Below are positions 1 to 9,762 of a stretch of DNA of 53,908 nucleotides, in pieces. A program made the translations under genes and the position numbers. The notes beneath the pieces were generated by a model. The model did no database searches. It worked only from the letters and a program-made list of their open reading frames with translations, and was not told the origin of the DNA. The stretch is taken from assembly GCA_031549925.1 (NCBI GenBank), contig JAVBPA010000044.1, positions 1 through 53,908 of the forward strand. Reading direction: 5' to 3'. The stretch's first letter is position 1, and each line of letters opens with the position of its first letter. Origin of the DNA: JAVBPA01 sp031549925. Its GTDB lineage: Bacteria > Bacillota > Clostridia > Oscillospirales > CAG-272.

Positions 1-1
1 A

Positions 2-29
2 CGTAAATTCTCAAAGTAAGATCCACAGT
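2..29 (+). repeat. IS left terminal inverted repeat
   Basis: These 28 bases are the exact reverse complement of 1538-1565. They should be the transposase-binding end of the IS30-type element. Confidence 0.9.
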
Positions 30-110
30 GGACGCGGAAGTGGAAGTTACCAAGAGAAGAAAATGTGGTAGACTTAAGTTTGAGAAATTTTACACAAACT
101 GGAGTCAAAA

Positions 111-1316
111 ATGAAAAACACAACTAAAGGAAAGCACTTAACACTAGCCGATCGCGAAGAAATTCAGAATTGCCTTGCCTGCAAAGTGAGCTTCAAAGCG
201 ATTGCATCGAGGATTGACAAAGATCCCACAACAATTTCCAAAGAAGTAAAAAAGCACATCACGGTAGTCACACCTAACGTGAAACGCTATGACATTGACG
301 GAATACCGATTGAAAACGCAATATGCCCAAAGCTGCTCAAAGCTCCGTTTGTTTGTAACGGCTGCGAAAAACACCGGCGTCAATGCGCTTTTACAAAACA
401 TTTGTATTATGCTAAAGAAGCTCAAAAAGAGTACGAGGCTTTACTTGTCGAAGCTCGTGAGGGAATTCCACTTAATAACGCCGAATTTTATGAAATGGAC
501 AGAATTGTTTCCGAAGCAATGAAAAACGGACAACATATTTATCACATAGTAAAATCAAATTCATTGAATGTTTCATTGCCGACTGTTTACCGTCATTTGC
601 ACAGAGGTTGGCTGTCTGCTTCCAAATTCGACACTCCTCGCGTTCTCAAATTCAAACAACGAAAACAGCAAAAGCAGGTCTGCGTTCCAAAAGCCATACG
701 GAAAGGGCGAACCTATGCGGATTTCCTTGCTTTCACGGAAGAAAACGGAATTACATCATGGATTGAAATGGATACTGTTATCGGTCGGATCGGTGGAAAA
801 GTTATTATGACATTTGATTTCACATTTTGTAATTTCATGTTTGGTTTGCTGCTGGACAACAAAACAGCCGCTGAAGCAAGCGGAAAAATTCGCAGACTTA
901 AAGAGAGATTCACTGCCGAAGGACTGCGCTTTGGTAATGTTTTGCCTCTCATTCTTACTGATAACGGAGGTGAATTTTCCGATATATCCGCTTTTATGGC
1001 TGATCTTTACGGCGAGGTTGAAACAGAGCTTTTCTTTTGCGACCCCATGCAATCCTGCCAGAAGCCCAGGGTTGAAAAAAATCATACATTATTCCGTGAC
1101 ATTGTTCCAAAAGGGCAATCCTTCGACAGCTTCACACAAGATACTGTAAACCTTATTTTTTCTCATATCAATAGTATTAAACGCAAAAGCTTGAACGGTA
1201 AAAGTCCTTATCAAATGTTTGAGTTTACCTACGGGAAGGATGTTTCTGAAATTTTCGGTATTCAATCAATTCCTGCTGCTCAAGTTGTTCAATCACCGAA
1301 ACTTTTAATGTTTTAA
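111..1316 (+). CDS. IS30 family transposase
   Basis: This 401-residue DDE transposase should cut and join the ends of its own element. The N-terminal helix-turn-helix (about residues 8-48, with PTTISKEVKK) is followed by a Cys cluster (C82, C85, C92) common in Firmicute IS30 proteins, then the RNase H-like core. The proposed catalytic residues are D221 (IEMDTVIG), D284 (ILTDNGGEF) and E322 (KPRVEKNHTLFR). The second D and the E are 37 residues apart, a little more than the 33 usual for IS30. The start is supported by GGAG upstream. The ORF is full length without frameshift, so the enzyme is probably functional. Confidence 0.9.
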   Translation: MKNTTKGKHLTLADREEIQNCLACKVSFKAIASRIDKDPTTISKEVKKHITVVTPNVKRYDIDGIPIENAICPKLLKAPFVCNGCEKHRRQCAFTKHLYYAKEAQKEYEALLVEAREGIPLNNAEFYEMDRIVSEAMKNGQHIYHIVKSNSLNVSLPTVYRHLHRGWLSASKFDTPRVLKFKQRKQQKQVCVPKAIRKGRTYADFLAFTEENGITSWIEMDTVIGRIGGKVIMTFDFTFCNFMFGLLLDNKTAAEASGKIRRLKERFTAEGLRFGNVLPLILTDNGGEFSDISAFMADLYGEVETELFFCDPMQSCQKPRVEKNHTLFRDIVPKGQSFDSFTQDTVNLIFSHINSIKRKSLNGKSPYQMFEFTYGKDVSEIFGIQSIPAAQVVQSPKLLMF

Positions 1317-1537
1317 CCACTAAAATTAATTCAAAAAATATTCTGTAAAATTTCTCACTCTAATTTCAACTCATATGGATTTTAGTCTGAAAAACCTTGT
1401 TTTTCGGTTTATTTGCTATGCGCTTCTTTACTCTTGCGGACTATATTTTGAACATCTTTTCGGCTTTTTTATCCTTTTTTTGTTATCGGCCGCCTTTTTT
1501 TATCTTCGTTTTTCTTGCTTAAATCAACTTCCTTCCT

Positions 1538-1565
1538 ACTGTGGATCTTACTTTGAGAATTTACG
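1538..1565 (-). repeat. IS right terminal inverted repeat
   Basis: This is a perfect reverse-complement match to 2-29. The match stops at 1565, because base 1566 does not pair with base 1. Confidence 0.9.
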
Positions 1566-1566
1566 A

Positions 1567-2958
1567 TTATTTTTTTAAAATCGTTTCTCCGGATTTATTA
1601 CGCGTTATATTGTTAATCCATTTATCTCCTCTTAAACGTATGAATGCAATAAGCCATTTAAAACACTGATCAATTCTCGTACAGAAAAATACAATTTCAA
1701 GCGGAGCATGAAAAACAAACGCTGTTAAAAGCATTGAAGGCAATACGATAAACCAACCGCATATCATATCGACAAATGCGACAAAACGGCTGTCACCGGC
1801 ACCGCGGTTTATACCGATAAAACAACTTGCGTGATAGCTTGTTCCTATAATAGTTACAGTTATTATCATAATCAATTTAACGCTTAGATTATATACCTCA
1901 GGATCTTTTGACGAACCGTAAAGAGATATAAACGGACGGTGAATTAGAAATATTATTGCGGACATGCATAAACCAATAATAAAAAACATTATTTGTATCG
2001 TTTTTGAATATTTTTTTACAAGTTCATAATCTCCTCGCCCGACTGTTTTTCCGACAACAACACATGCTCCCCCCGCAAGAGCAAATGTAAACATTGTTCC
2101 CAGTTCCATCATAGAACCCGCAATATTTGCTGCTGCAACCAACGTTGCTCCCATTTTACCGATTATCGAAGCTTTTAACATACCTATAAGCGACCATTGC
2201 ATATCTGTTATACCTACGGGAAGACCATATTTTATATAATCTTTTATCAAATATTTTTTAGTTGATAATAAATCTTTTATATGAATCGGCAATTTTTTTT
2301 GTATTTTAAAAGTATATATCCATACTATTATCATTTCGATTACCCTGGTGATAACCGTGGCAATAGCCGCACCTTTGACACCGAGAACGGGAAATCCAAA
2401 TTTTCCGAATATTAAAACATAATTTAAAAAAATGTTTGTAAAAAGGGAAGAAATGGTGATATATAAAGTCACTTTAACAACTTCAACGGAACGAAGCATT
2501 CCGATAAGCGAAAATGTTAGAGCAAAAGGTATGTATGAAAAACAAATTATGCTGAAATATTCTCGGGCATAATTTATAACTGCTGTTTCTTCTTTTTTTG
2601 TAAGCAAACTTATTATATTTTCAGGAAATAAAACAGCCGCAAATAAAAATATCAAAGATACACAAAAGCAAAATACAATAATTATAGAAAAAATCTTTTT
2701 TATTGTATCTGTATCTTTTTTACCCCAATATTGTGATATTAAAACGCTTGATCCTCCAACAAAACCTAATATTGTTGCCGTAAAAAATGCGGTAACGCTG
2801 TTTATTTGAGAAACCGCAGCTTGAGCCGATGCATCATTACTGATATATGATACCATGATATTGTCAGCTATAACAACCAAAAAAGAAATTAAAGCTTGAA
2901 ATGCGCTGGGCAGTGAAATTTTAAAAATCGTTTTATAAAATTCTTTGTCTTTAATCAT
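1567..2958 (-). CDS. MATE family efflux transporter
   Basis: This 463-residue polytopic protein resembles the MATE (MatE/NorM/DinF) family, which exports cationic drugs or metabolites by Na+ or H+ antiport. It shows about 12 hydrophobic segments in two similar halves. The N-terminal half carries the typical FKISLPSAFQALISFLVVIADNIMV opening, and GFVGGSSVLISQYWGKKD sits in the first loop region. The start ATG is preceded by GGAG at 10 bases. The gene is divergent from the ceramidase-like gene. Its stop codon lies one base from the right end of the IS element, so any downstream terminator or neighbour has been displaced. The substrate is unknown. Confidence 0.85.
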   Translation of the reverse strand: MIKDKEFYKTIFKISLPSAFQALISFLVVIADNIMVSYISNDASAQAAVSQINSVTAFFTATILGFVGGSSVLISQYWGKKDTDTIKKIFSIIIVFCFCVSLIFLFAAVLFPENIISLLTKKEETAVINYAREYFSIICFSYIPFALTFSLIGMLRSVEVVKVTLYITISSLFTNIFLNYVLIFGKFGFPVLGVKGAAIATVITRVIEMIIVWIYTFKIQKKLPIHIKDLLSTKKYLIKDYIKYGLPVGITDMQWSLIGMLKASIIGKMGATLVAAANIAGSMMELGTMFTFALAGGACVVVGKTVGRGDYELVKKYSKTIQIMFFIIGLCMSAIIFLIHRPFISLYGSSKDPEVYNLSVKLIMIITVTIIGTSYHASCFIGINRGAGDSRFVAFVDMICGWFIVLPSMLLTAFVFHAPLEIVFFCTRIDQCFKWLIAFIRLRGDKWINNITRNKSGETILKK

Positions 2959-3002
2959 TTAATGAATACTCCGTAAAACATTATATATACTTTCTTTTGC
3001 GC

Positions 3003-3031
3003 TTGACTTATTTTATGATTTATAATATAAT
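3003..3031 (+). promoter_or_regulatory. Sigma-A promoter of the 3077 gene
   Basis: TTGACT, a 17-base spacer, and a perfect TATAAT at 3026-3031. It lies about 45 bases before the ATG at 3077 and reads toward the ceramidase-like gene. Confidence 0.75.
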
Positions 3032-3076
3032 CCGTTTATAAAATTATTATAAAATCAAAGGGGATTTTTATTAATT

Positions 3077-4540
3077 ATGAATGATAATATTAAAATTGGT
3101 TGGGCAGAAATAGATATTACTCCGCAAAAAAAAATAAATTTAGCAGGGCAATTTTTTGAAAGGATTTCAGAATATATAGAATCTCCGCTGACCGTTACTT
3201 CAATGGCTATAAACTGCGGAGATGAAACAGTTATTTTATGTTCATGTGATTTGGTTCATATAACGCAGGATTTGAATGATAGCGTTATTTCTTTACTATC
3301 TGATACAGAAATTGATACATCAAAAGTTATTATATGTGCGACTCATACCCATACTTCATATTTATATTATGAAGAAAACAGCGGAATAACATTAAATCTG
3401 CTTGATAAATATTTAGGTGAATCAAATGACAAAAATGATACAAATGATAATTCGGTTATGAATCCGATGGAAGCGAAAAAATTTTTATCTTCCCGGATAG
3501 CTGATGCGATTTATGAATCATATAAAAATATGAAACCGGTATATGTAGCAAGCGGTTTCGGAAGAGCTGTTGTCGGTCATTGCAGAAGAGTTGTATACGA
3601 TGATACAACAGCAAAAATGTACGGAGACAGCGAAAGCGCGAATTTTATAAAACTTGAAGGTTCCTCTGACAGCGGAATCGAATTGCTTTATGTTTTTGAT
3701 GAAAATAAAAAAATAAACGGAGTTATTGTAAATATCGCTTGCCCGTCACAAGTATTGGAACACCGTTATTTTGTATCATCGGACTATTGGGGGAAAGTCA
3801 GAATTTTGCTGCGTGAAAAATTTGGCGAAGATTTATTTATATTGGGGTTATGCGGCTCGGCAGGCGATCAGTCTCCGCGTGATATGATACGCTGGGTAGA
3901 ACCTGAAACTCCGACAGGTGATCCGAATATAACAAGAATAAATCCAACAAAAAGAGCTGCTGACTTTTCAATGTTTGATATAAAAGGATCCTGGGTTTTA
4001 GGGAAACGAATAGCTGATGCTATTGAAGAAGCTTTTCCTGAATCAGAAAATCTAAAAAATGAAGCGGAATTTAAATATGTATCAAAGGAATTATCGTTCC
4101 CGCTGAGGAGAGTAACTATTACTGATTACCAAAAAGCTTTAAACGAATTGGAGAGTTTTGTAAAACCTGATAATGGTATCACATACGCAGACAGAGCAAG
4201 ACTTCATTTATGCTGCGGAACTGTTGCAAGATATGAATATCAACAAAAAAACACGCTTTACAAAAATATAATACACGTTTTTTCATTAGATAATATAGCT
4301 TTTGCGACAAATCCGTTTGAATTATTTTTAAATTACGGTAACATTATAAAAGCAAGAAGCAGCGCTGAACAAACATTTTTAATTCAATTGGCAAGCGGAA
4401 GCGGAGGATATCTCCCGACAGAGGAAGCGGAGCAGGGCGGACATTACAGTGCATATGTATCGAGCGGTATTACCGGACATGAAGGCGGAAATTTACTTGT
4501 GGAAAGCACGCTTGATATGATATACTCTATTATAAAATAA
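3077..4540 (+). CDS. neutral/alkaline ceramidase-superfamily hydrolase
   Basis: This 487-residue protein resembles the N-terminal catalytic domain of neutral/alkaline (non-lysosomal) ceramidases, zinc amidases. Seen: an opening WAEIDITP motif, a metal-type ATHTHTS motif (H90, H92), a GDQSP motif (S266) matching the nucleophile region GDxSP, and EQGGHYSAY near the C-terminus matching the late Glu/Tyr zinc region. There is no signal peptide and it is shorter than secreted ceramidases (about 650 residues). The usual His of the NxxCHP segment is not in place (NIACPSQVLEH). Ceramide is therefore a doubtful substrate; a cytoplasmic amidase or sugar-linked hydrolase is possible. It is driven by the promoter at 3003-3031. 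Confidence 0.7.
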   Translation: MNDNIKIGWAEIDITPQKKINLAGQFFERISEYIESPLTVTSMAINCGDETVILCSCDLVHITQDLNDSVISLLSDTEIDTSKVIICATHTHTSYLYYEENSGITLNLLDKYLGESNDKNDTNDNSVMNPMEAKKFLSSRIADAIYESYKNMKPVYVASGFGRAVVGHCRRVVYDDTTAKMYGDSESANFIKLEGSSDSGIELLYVFDENKKINGVIVNIACPSQVLEHRYFVSSDYWGKVRILLREKFGEDLFILGLCGSAGDQSPRDMIRWVEPETPTGDPNITRINPTKRAADFSMFDIKGSWVLGKRIADAIEEAFPESENLKNEAEFKYVSKELSFPLRRVTITDYQKALNELESFVKPDNGITYADRARLHLCCGTVARYEYQQKNTLYKNIIHVFSLDNIAFATNPFELFLNYGNIIKARSSAEQTFLIQLASGSGGYLPTEEAEQGGHYSAYVSSGITGHEGGNLLVESTLDMIYSIIK

Positions 4541-4628
4541 TAATTCCAACTGATTATATATTAAATGTTATTTTATTTCAATATTTATTTATAATATAAT
4601 TTTATTAACATAATAAAGAGGTTAATTT

Positions 4629-6182
4629 ATGGAAAGAATGGATCTGAATAAATTTTATATCGGTGTTGACAATGCTGGTGATATATTAAAAGATGGTGTT
4701 TTTCACAATACTAAAGCGGCGGAAGCATTAGGTTATCAATTTATGGTTTGGCATGATACACCTCGCGGAACATTGAATTATGAAATTGAAAAAGCTCGTA
4801 AAATAACAAAAGAATTTGAAGAATCAAATTTATATCTAATATATAATAATGAAATATCAAATTGGGTTCCCGCTGTTATTGATGCGGACGGTTTTGATTG
4901 GTCAAACAACGGAGACGGAAGCCATTGTTTTCGGTTTCGGCAAGAAGTATTAAACGAATATGTAAAATCTCCTTCATTTATGGGTGTTTGTTATGATGAA
5001 GCTGAACATATGCAAATAAACCGAAGCTGGGTTTTTGTAGATTATAAAAAAATTGATTTACCGTTTTTATCAGAAACAACCGGTAAAACTTTCCGTGATG
5101 CACAGGACAGTATAATTGAATACGGAGGAAAATTGACAGGTGAATATATTGCTTCCGGTGTGCCTGAAATTTATACAGAGCATGTTTGGCCGGTTTTGTT
5201 CCATGCTTTTGCTCGTGCCGGTTTTACTCCTGTTTACAAACAGCTAAAAGAAAGTATAGCTCCGATTTGGGCTTCTCTCGCTATGGGAGCTGCGCGTCAA
5301 TATAATAAGCCTCTTTGGACTTGTCTTGATTTATGGTATTGCAATGATTATCCGGGCCATTCACCTGGCGAATTGAAAGCTAATTTAGAATATGGCTATT
5401 TATTAGGTGTAAACCGTATGTATGTCGAAAACATTAATTATAATGATTCTTTGTATTATGAAACGGAATCCGGTGTATCTCTTACCGAATACGGAGATGT
5501 TTACGCTTCCTTTGCGAAAAATTATATAAAAAATAATCCGCGTAGCTACACTCATTCAGATTACACCCCTAAAACTGCAATAATCAGATTTGACGATACT
5601 TTTTGCGGACAAAATATGGAAAAAAACTCTATGTGGAAACCGCGTTTATTAGGAGCATACAATTTACAGCCTAACATCGAATGCTTTGAATGGCTTGATG
5701 CTTGGTATACAATAACCCATCATAAAACGAACCGTAAATCTATATCATGGAATCATCCGGAATTACATCGGAACGGTATGAAATATTATACTTTTGTTCC
5801 TTGTGTAAGTCCTATTGTTTACGATGAAAATGTAACGGCTGAAAATTTGACTACTTTGGATTTGGTATTTTTATGCGGATTATATATCAGTTCCCGTACT
5901 TTATCCGATGTTGCTAATATGGTAAAGCTTCGCGGATTAACAGTAGTCACTACGATTAAATACGCACCCGCTCAATTTGCGGTTAAATACGGAGGCGGAA
6001 CAGATGTTTATGAAGATGGGTTAGGTAAATGGGTTATTTGCGAAAGTATGGCTGATACCGAAGTATATGATAATATTAAACATTTACTCGGTAACAGCGA
6101 CGAAATGGTATATCATTTTAAAAACAAAATAATACGAATGAAAATTACAGACTCGGGAAAGCAAATGCAAGTTCTGGAATAA
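4629..6182 (+). CDS. unrecognised protein, possible TIM-barrel glycosidase-like
   Basis: I do not recognise this 517-residue soluble protein. It has no signal peptide and no membrane segment. The pattern of hydrophobic strands followed by acidic or aromatic ends (MGVCYDEAEHM, LYLIYNNE, RMYVENINYND) is what a TIM-barrel glycosidase would show, and the C-terminal third (DLVFLCGLYISS, LTVVTTIKY) could be a Rossmann-like domain as in beta-galactosidases. The start is supported by GAGG seven bases before ATG. It lies 88 bases after the ceramidase-like gene and 124 before phosphoglycerate mutase, all on the plus strand. A hydrolase acting with its upstream neighbour is a guess. Confidence 0.45.
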   Translation: MERMDLNKFYIGVDNAGDILKDGVFHNTKAAEALGYQFMVWHDTPRGTLNYEIEKARKITKEFEESNLYLIYNNEISNWVPAVIDADGFDWSNNGDGSHCFRFRQEVLNEYVKSPSFMGVCYDEAEHMQINRSWVFVDYKKIDLPFLSETTGKTFRDAQDSIIEYGGKLTGEYIASGVPEIYTEHVWPVLFHAFARAGFTPVYKQLKESIAPIWASLAMGAARQYNKPLWTCLDLWYCNDYPGHSPGELKANLEYGYLLGVNRMYVENINYNDSLYYETESGVSLTEYGDVYASFAKNYIKNNPRSYTHSDYTPKTAIIRFDDTFCGQNMEKNSMWKPRLLGAYNLQPNIECFEWLDAWYTITHHKTNRKSISWNHPELHRNGMKYYTFVPCVSPIVYDENVTAENLTTLDLVFLCGLYISSRTLSDVANMVKLRGLTVVTTIKYAPAQFAVKYGGGTDVYEDGLGKWVICESMADTEVYDNIKHLLGNSDEMVYHFKNKIIRMKITDSGKQMQVLE

Positions 6183-6306
6183 TACAATATTTTATATAAA
6201 CAAAACTAAAAAAATATATAAACATAACAGTATATTCACAATATTATGTTATAATCTAACATATATAAAATAATAAAACATATAAATATATTGTTACGGA
6301 GGATTT

Positions 6307-7947
6307 ATGTTATCGCTTGAAAAATCAAATAGATTTGACGGAGTAGAAGGCCCTTTGCTTGTAGTCGTTATGGATGGAGTCGGTATTGCGCCGGAAAGCA
6401 GCGGAAACGCAGTATTTCTTGCAAATACACCCACATTAGATATGCTGATGAAAAAATACCCTATGTTGAAACTTTGTGCGCATGGCGAAGCTGTAGGTTT
6501 ACCGTCCGATGACGATATGGGAAACAGCGAAGTGGGTCATAATGCTTTAGGTTCGGGTCAGGTTTTCGCACAGGGAGCAAAACTTGTTACAAAATCAATT
6601 GAAAGCGGTAGCATGTTCAAAACAGAAACATGGCAAAATGTTATAAAAGGTAATACAGTTCATTTTATTGGATTATTTTCCGATGGTAATGTTCATTCGC
6701 ATATAGATCATTTAAAAGCTATGATAAGCCGTTGCAAAGAAGACGGAGTAAAATGTGTCAGAATTCATATATTGCTTGATGGACGTGATGTAGGCGAAAC
6801 TTCAGCACTCGAATATATTGACCCTTTTGAAAACTTTTTATCATCGATGTGCGATAATTTATTCGATGTTAAAATTGCTTCAGGCGGAGGACGTATGAAA
6901 ATTACTATGGACCGTTATGAAGCTGATTGGAGTATGGTCGAAAGAGGCTGGATGACTCATGTTATCGGAGAGGGAAGAAAATTTAACAACGCTCACGAAG
7001 CTGTTGAAACGCTTAGAATTGAAACAAAAGCTATAGATCAAGATTTATCTCCTTTTGTTATAGTTGATGAAAATAATAATCCTGCCGGTACAATTTTGGA
7101 TGGCGACAGCGTTGTTTTTTATAATTTCAGAGGAGATCGCGCTATTGAAATTTCAAAAGCGTTTGAATCAGGAGAAGAATTCAATAAATTCGACCGTGTA
7201 CGCGTACCAAAAATATTTTTTGCCGGAATGCTCGAATACGACGGAGATTTGCATATACCAACGCATTATTTAGTTAATCCTCCCGAAATTTCTAACACAA
7301 TGAGTGAATATTTTTCGAATACGAAAATAAATCAATACGCGGTTTCGGAAACACAAAAATACGGACATGTAACATATTTTTGGAACGGAAACCGAAGCGG
7401 TAAATTTTCTGATGAATATGAATCTTATGATGAAATAAAATCGGACATAGTTCCTTTTGAAATGAGACCATGGATGAAATGTGCCGAAATAACCGATTTA
7501 TTAATATCTGCATTAAGGAGCAAAAAATATAAATTTTTACGCTGTAATTTTCCGAACGGAGATATGGTAGGACATACAGGAAATATCAATGCCACAATAA
7601 TCGGTTTGGAAGCTCTGGATTTAATGCTTGCGCGTATACTTCCAGTACTTGATGAACTCAAGGGAGCTGCTATAATAACCGCCGACCATGGAAACGCTGA
7701 TGAAATGTATGAAACCGATAAAAAAACCGGATTGCCTAAAGCTGATAAAGCAGGGAATTATAAAGCTAAAACCAGTCATACATTAAATCCGGTCCCGTGT
7801 ATTATTTATGATAACTACTCTTCTGATAAATATGAAATAATTTTTTCTTCAGAATACGGTCTTGCTAATATAGCGGCTACTACAGCAATGCTTTTAGGTT
7901 ATAATCCTCCGTCCGTATGGAAGAATCCGATGATAAAAATAAAATAG
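6307..7947 (+). CDS. gpmI: 2,3-bisphosphoglycerate-independent phosphoglycerate mutase
   Basis: The enzyme interconverts 3- and 2-phosphoglycerate in glycolysis and gluconeogenesis, in the cytoplasm, using two Mn ions. Alkaline-phosphatase-fold motifs are clear: VVVMDGVG (D23), GNSEVGH with the phosphoserine nucleophile S74, LLDGRDVGETSA, GGGRMKITMDRYEADW, NFPNGDMVGHTGN and IITADHGNADEM. At 546 residues it is longer than the usual Firmicute enzyme of about 510, and resembles the longer subclass with extra insertions near the C-terminus (TDKKTGLPKADKAGNY). The start ATG follows GGAGG at six bases. A terminator hairpin follows at 7962-7988. Confidence 0.92.
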   Translation: MLSLEKSNRFDGVEGPLLVVVMDGVGIAPESSGNAVFLANTPTLDMLMKKYPMLKLCAHGEAVGLPSDDDMGNSEVGHNALGSGQVFAQGAKLVTKSIESGSMFKTETWQNVIKGNTVHFIGLFSDGNVHSHIDHLKAMISRCKEDGVKCVRIHILLDGRDVGETSALEYIDPFENFLSSMCDNLFDVKIASGGGRMKITMDRYEADWSMVERGWMTHVIGEGRKFNNAHEAVETLRIETKAIDQDLSPFVIVDENNNPAGTILDGDSVVFYNFRGDRAIEISKAFESGEEFNKFDRVRVPKIFFAGMLEYDGDLHIPTHYLVNPPEISNTMSEYFSNTKINQYAVSETQKYGHVTYFWNGNRSGKFSDEYESYDEIKSDIVPFEMRPWMKCAEITDLLISALRSKKYKFLRCNFPNGDMVGHTGNINATIIGLEALDLMLARILPVLDELKGAAIITADHGNADEMYETDKKTGLPKADKAGNYKAKTSHTLNPVPCIIYDNYSSDKYEIIFSSEYGLANIAATTAMLLGYNPPSVWKNPMIKIK

Positions 7948-7961
7948 ATTTAATTAAAAAT

Positions 7962-7999
7962 TCCCGCTGAAATAATTAAACAGCGGGAGTTTTATTTAT
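7962..7999 (+). terminator. Rho-independent terminator after gpmI
   Basis: TCCCGCTG pairs with CAGCGGGA across an 11-base loop and is followed by a T-rich run. It lies between two convergent genes and may also stop transcripts from the minus-strand gene at 7996. Confidence 0.8.
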
Positions 8000-9633
8000 T
8001 TTATCAAAGCAAATCCTTCTATAACATAATAGCCGTATCCGTTATTTGCATATATTTTTTCAACGTTATAATTTGTTATAAAAACTTTTATATTATCATT
8101 TATAAAAAAGGATAAATCGCTGGGAGTTTCTTTTAATAAACTGAAATTTTCTATATATGATGTAATATCATATTCTTCATTATCGATAGTAATAATTATT
8201 TTGTCAAACGATTTTCCGTTGTTTATATAATTATTTTCGTATATATAAAAATATTTGTTGTATCCGGACAAATCAACTGAATTATAAACTGTGTTGCCGG
8301 AATAAAAATCGCTGTAATTATGATTTTCTCCGGTATTGTAATATGCTTCGAAACCAAAAATATCAATAAATTTATTATCATTTATATAATCCGGTCTTTT
8401 GTCTTTTGTACATAAATAATTATAAATATTTGTTATATCAGCTTTATCTTCCTGTGCAAGATCGGATTTGGGTATAATTTTTTTGTTTTCAAACATATTG
8501 TTTTTCTCTAATATATTTTCTAAACGGTATATTTGCTGATAAACCGGTATATCAAGTATATTCAGAGGAGTTAGTGTTGATATAAGTGTAATTATAATAA
8601 TTGAAGCAATTGATAATTTTATATATTTACCTTCTTTTATAAGAGTTAAAATAATAAATATAATTCCGATAAAAGTGGCTAAAATCGAAGCCCATCTTGC
8701 TTCTGTTAATCCGTATGCTGATATACGTATATAAACCGCGATGCTTTGCGCTATTATTACGGGGAAGAGTAAATATCCTCCGTATTTTTTCCAATAATTT
8801 ATTATTTTAATATCATCATATTGTGTTATGGTAAGATAAAAAAAGATAAAAAATAATATGGCCAGGGAAGCGAATATATTTATTTGACCGCCCGGCATAT
8901 CAAATGTTATAAGTATTTTTCCCAAATAAATATATAATACCAAAAGCAATAATAAATAAACCGGGAAAGCGGCGTATAATACTATTATACGCAATGATTT
9001 TTGGTTTTCGTTTTTTTCGCCGTTCATAGGAACTTGTGAAAGAAATAAATTAAAAAATAATACGATATATGAAAAAGAAACAATTGTTAAAATGTATTTA
9101 TATAAATCATCGAATTGCCAAATTAAATAATAAAAAGCTGTGATGCATAATATTAAACCACCCATGAAAACAGTTGCGATAAAACCGTAAAAAACAAAAT
9201 TCTTTATTAAATAACCTATTATAGTGGATTTGTTTTTATCAGATATTACAAGAAAAATACATAAAGCAACAAATGATAACAAAACACCGAAATAACTTAA
9301 TAAAGAATAATTATTTTTCGTAAAATCGGTAATATATAATATTAAATATACAGGAATACTTATTAAGATAGATAATATATTAAGTAAATTTATATATTTT
9401 GATTTAAAATTAATTTTTTCTGTAATTAATTTAAACGCAACAGATATAAAAACAGATAAAACTAAAGAAAAAATAATAGTTAATATCACATTATAATTGT
9501 TTATTGATTCATATGCGAATATATAAAAAACAATAGAAATAAATGTGAAAACGCACAAAATAAAAGCTGATATGAAACGTGAAATTCCGATACGTAATTG
9601 CATAAATGTCGATTTAATAAACTTAAACAACAA
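7996..9633 (-). CDS. DUF4153-like polytopic membrane protein
   Basis: A 545-residue membrane protein with roughly 11 hydrophobic segments over residues 15-375, then a soluble C-terminal part of about 170 residues rich in Tyr, Asn and Asp. The segment RISAYGLTEARW resembles the YGLTENR signature of DUF4153 (also called DUF4173) proteins, whose function is unknown. The start appears to be TTG; two consecutive TTG codons lie 4-7 bases after a strong GAGGTGA ribosome site, and no ATG is nearby. The C-terminal domain probably faces outside or forms a soluble sensor. The gene is convergent with gpmI. Confidence 0.6.
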   Translation of the reverse strand: MLFKFIKSTFMQLRIGISRFISAFILCVFTFISIVFYIFAYESINNYNVILTIIFSLVLSVFISVAFKLITEKINFKSKYINLLNILSILISIPVYLILYITDFTKNNYSLLSYFGVLLSFVALCIFLVISDKNKSTIIGYLIKNFVFYGFIATVFMGGLILCITAFYYLIWQFDDLYKYILTIVSFSYIVLFFNLFLSQVPMNGEKNENQKSLRIIVLYAAFPVYLLLLLVLYIYLGKILITFDMPGGQINIFASLAILFFIFFYLTITQYDDIKIINYWKKYGGYLLFPVIIAQSIAVYIRISAYGLTEARWASILATFIGIIFIILTLIKEGKYIKLSIASIIIITLISTLTPLNILDIPVYQQIYRLENILEKNNMFENKKIIPKSDLAQEDKADITNIYNYLCTKDKRPDYINDNKFIDIFGFEAYYNTGENHNYSDFYSGNTVYNSVDLSGYNKYFYIYENNYINNGKSFDKIIITIDNEEYDITSYIENFSLLKETPSDLSFFINDNIKVFITNYNVEKIYANNGYGYYVIEGFALIK

Positions 9634-9671
9634 TAATCACCTCTTTTATTTACTTTGTTTAATTACTTTCA

Positions 9672-9700
9672 TTGACTTTGCTTGATAATTTTTATATAAT
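9672..9700 (+). promoter_or_regulatory. Sigma-A promoter of the 9763 gene
   Basis: TTGACT at 9672-9677, 17-base spacer, TATAAT at 9695-9700, 62 bases before the ATG at 9763. Confidence 0.75.
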
Positions 9701-9762
9701 ATATTTGCATTTATAAAATTAAAAATAAATAATAATATATAAAAACCGGAGGATTTTAATCC

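Larger units (their letters stand above)
2..1565 (+). mobile_element. IS30-type insertion sequence, complete
   Basis: A single transposase gene sits between perfect 28-bp terminal inverted repeats at 2-29 and 1538-1565 (outer end CGTAAATTCTCAAAG). The element is about 1.56 kb and has no passenger gene. About 220 bases between the transposase stop and the right repeat are T-rich and hold no convincing gene. The right end lies one base from the stop codon of the MATE gene at 1567. The left flank is only one base long in this window, so a target-site duplication cannot be tested. Intact repeats and an unbroken transposase suggest a recent or still mobile insertion. Confidence 0.88.

Noticed and set aside
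1375..1578. 67-codon plus-strand frame inside the right end of the IS
   Set aside because: It overlaps the terminal inverted repeat, lacks a ribosome site and is mostly Leu/Phe from T-rich sequence.
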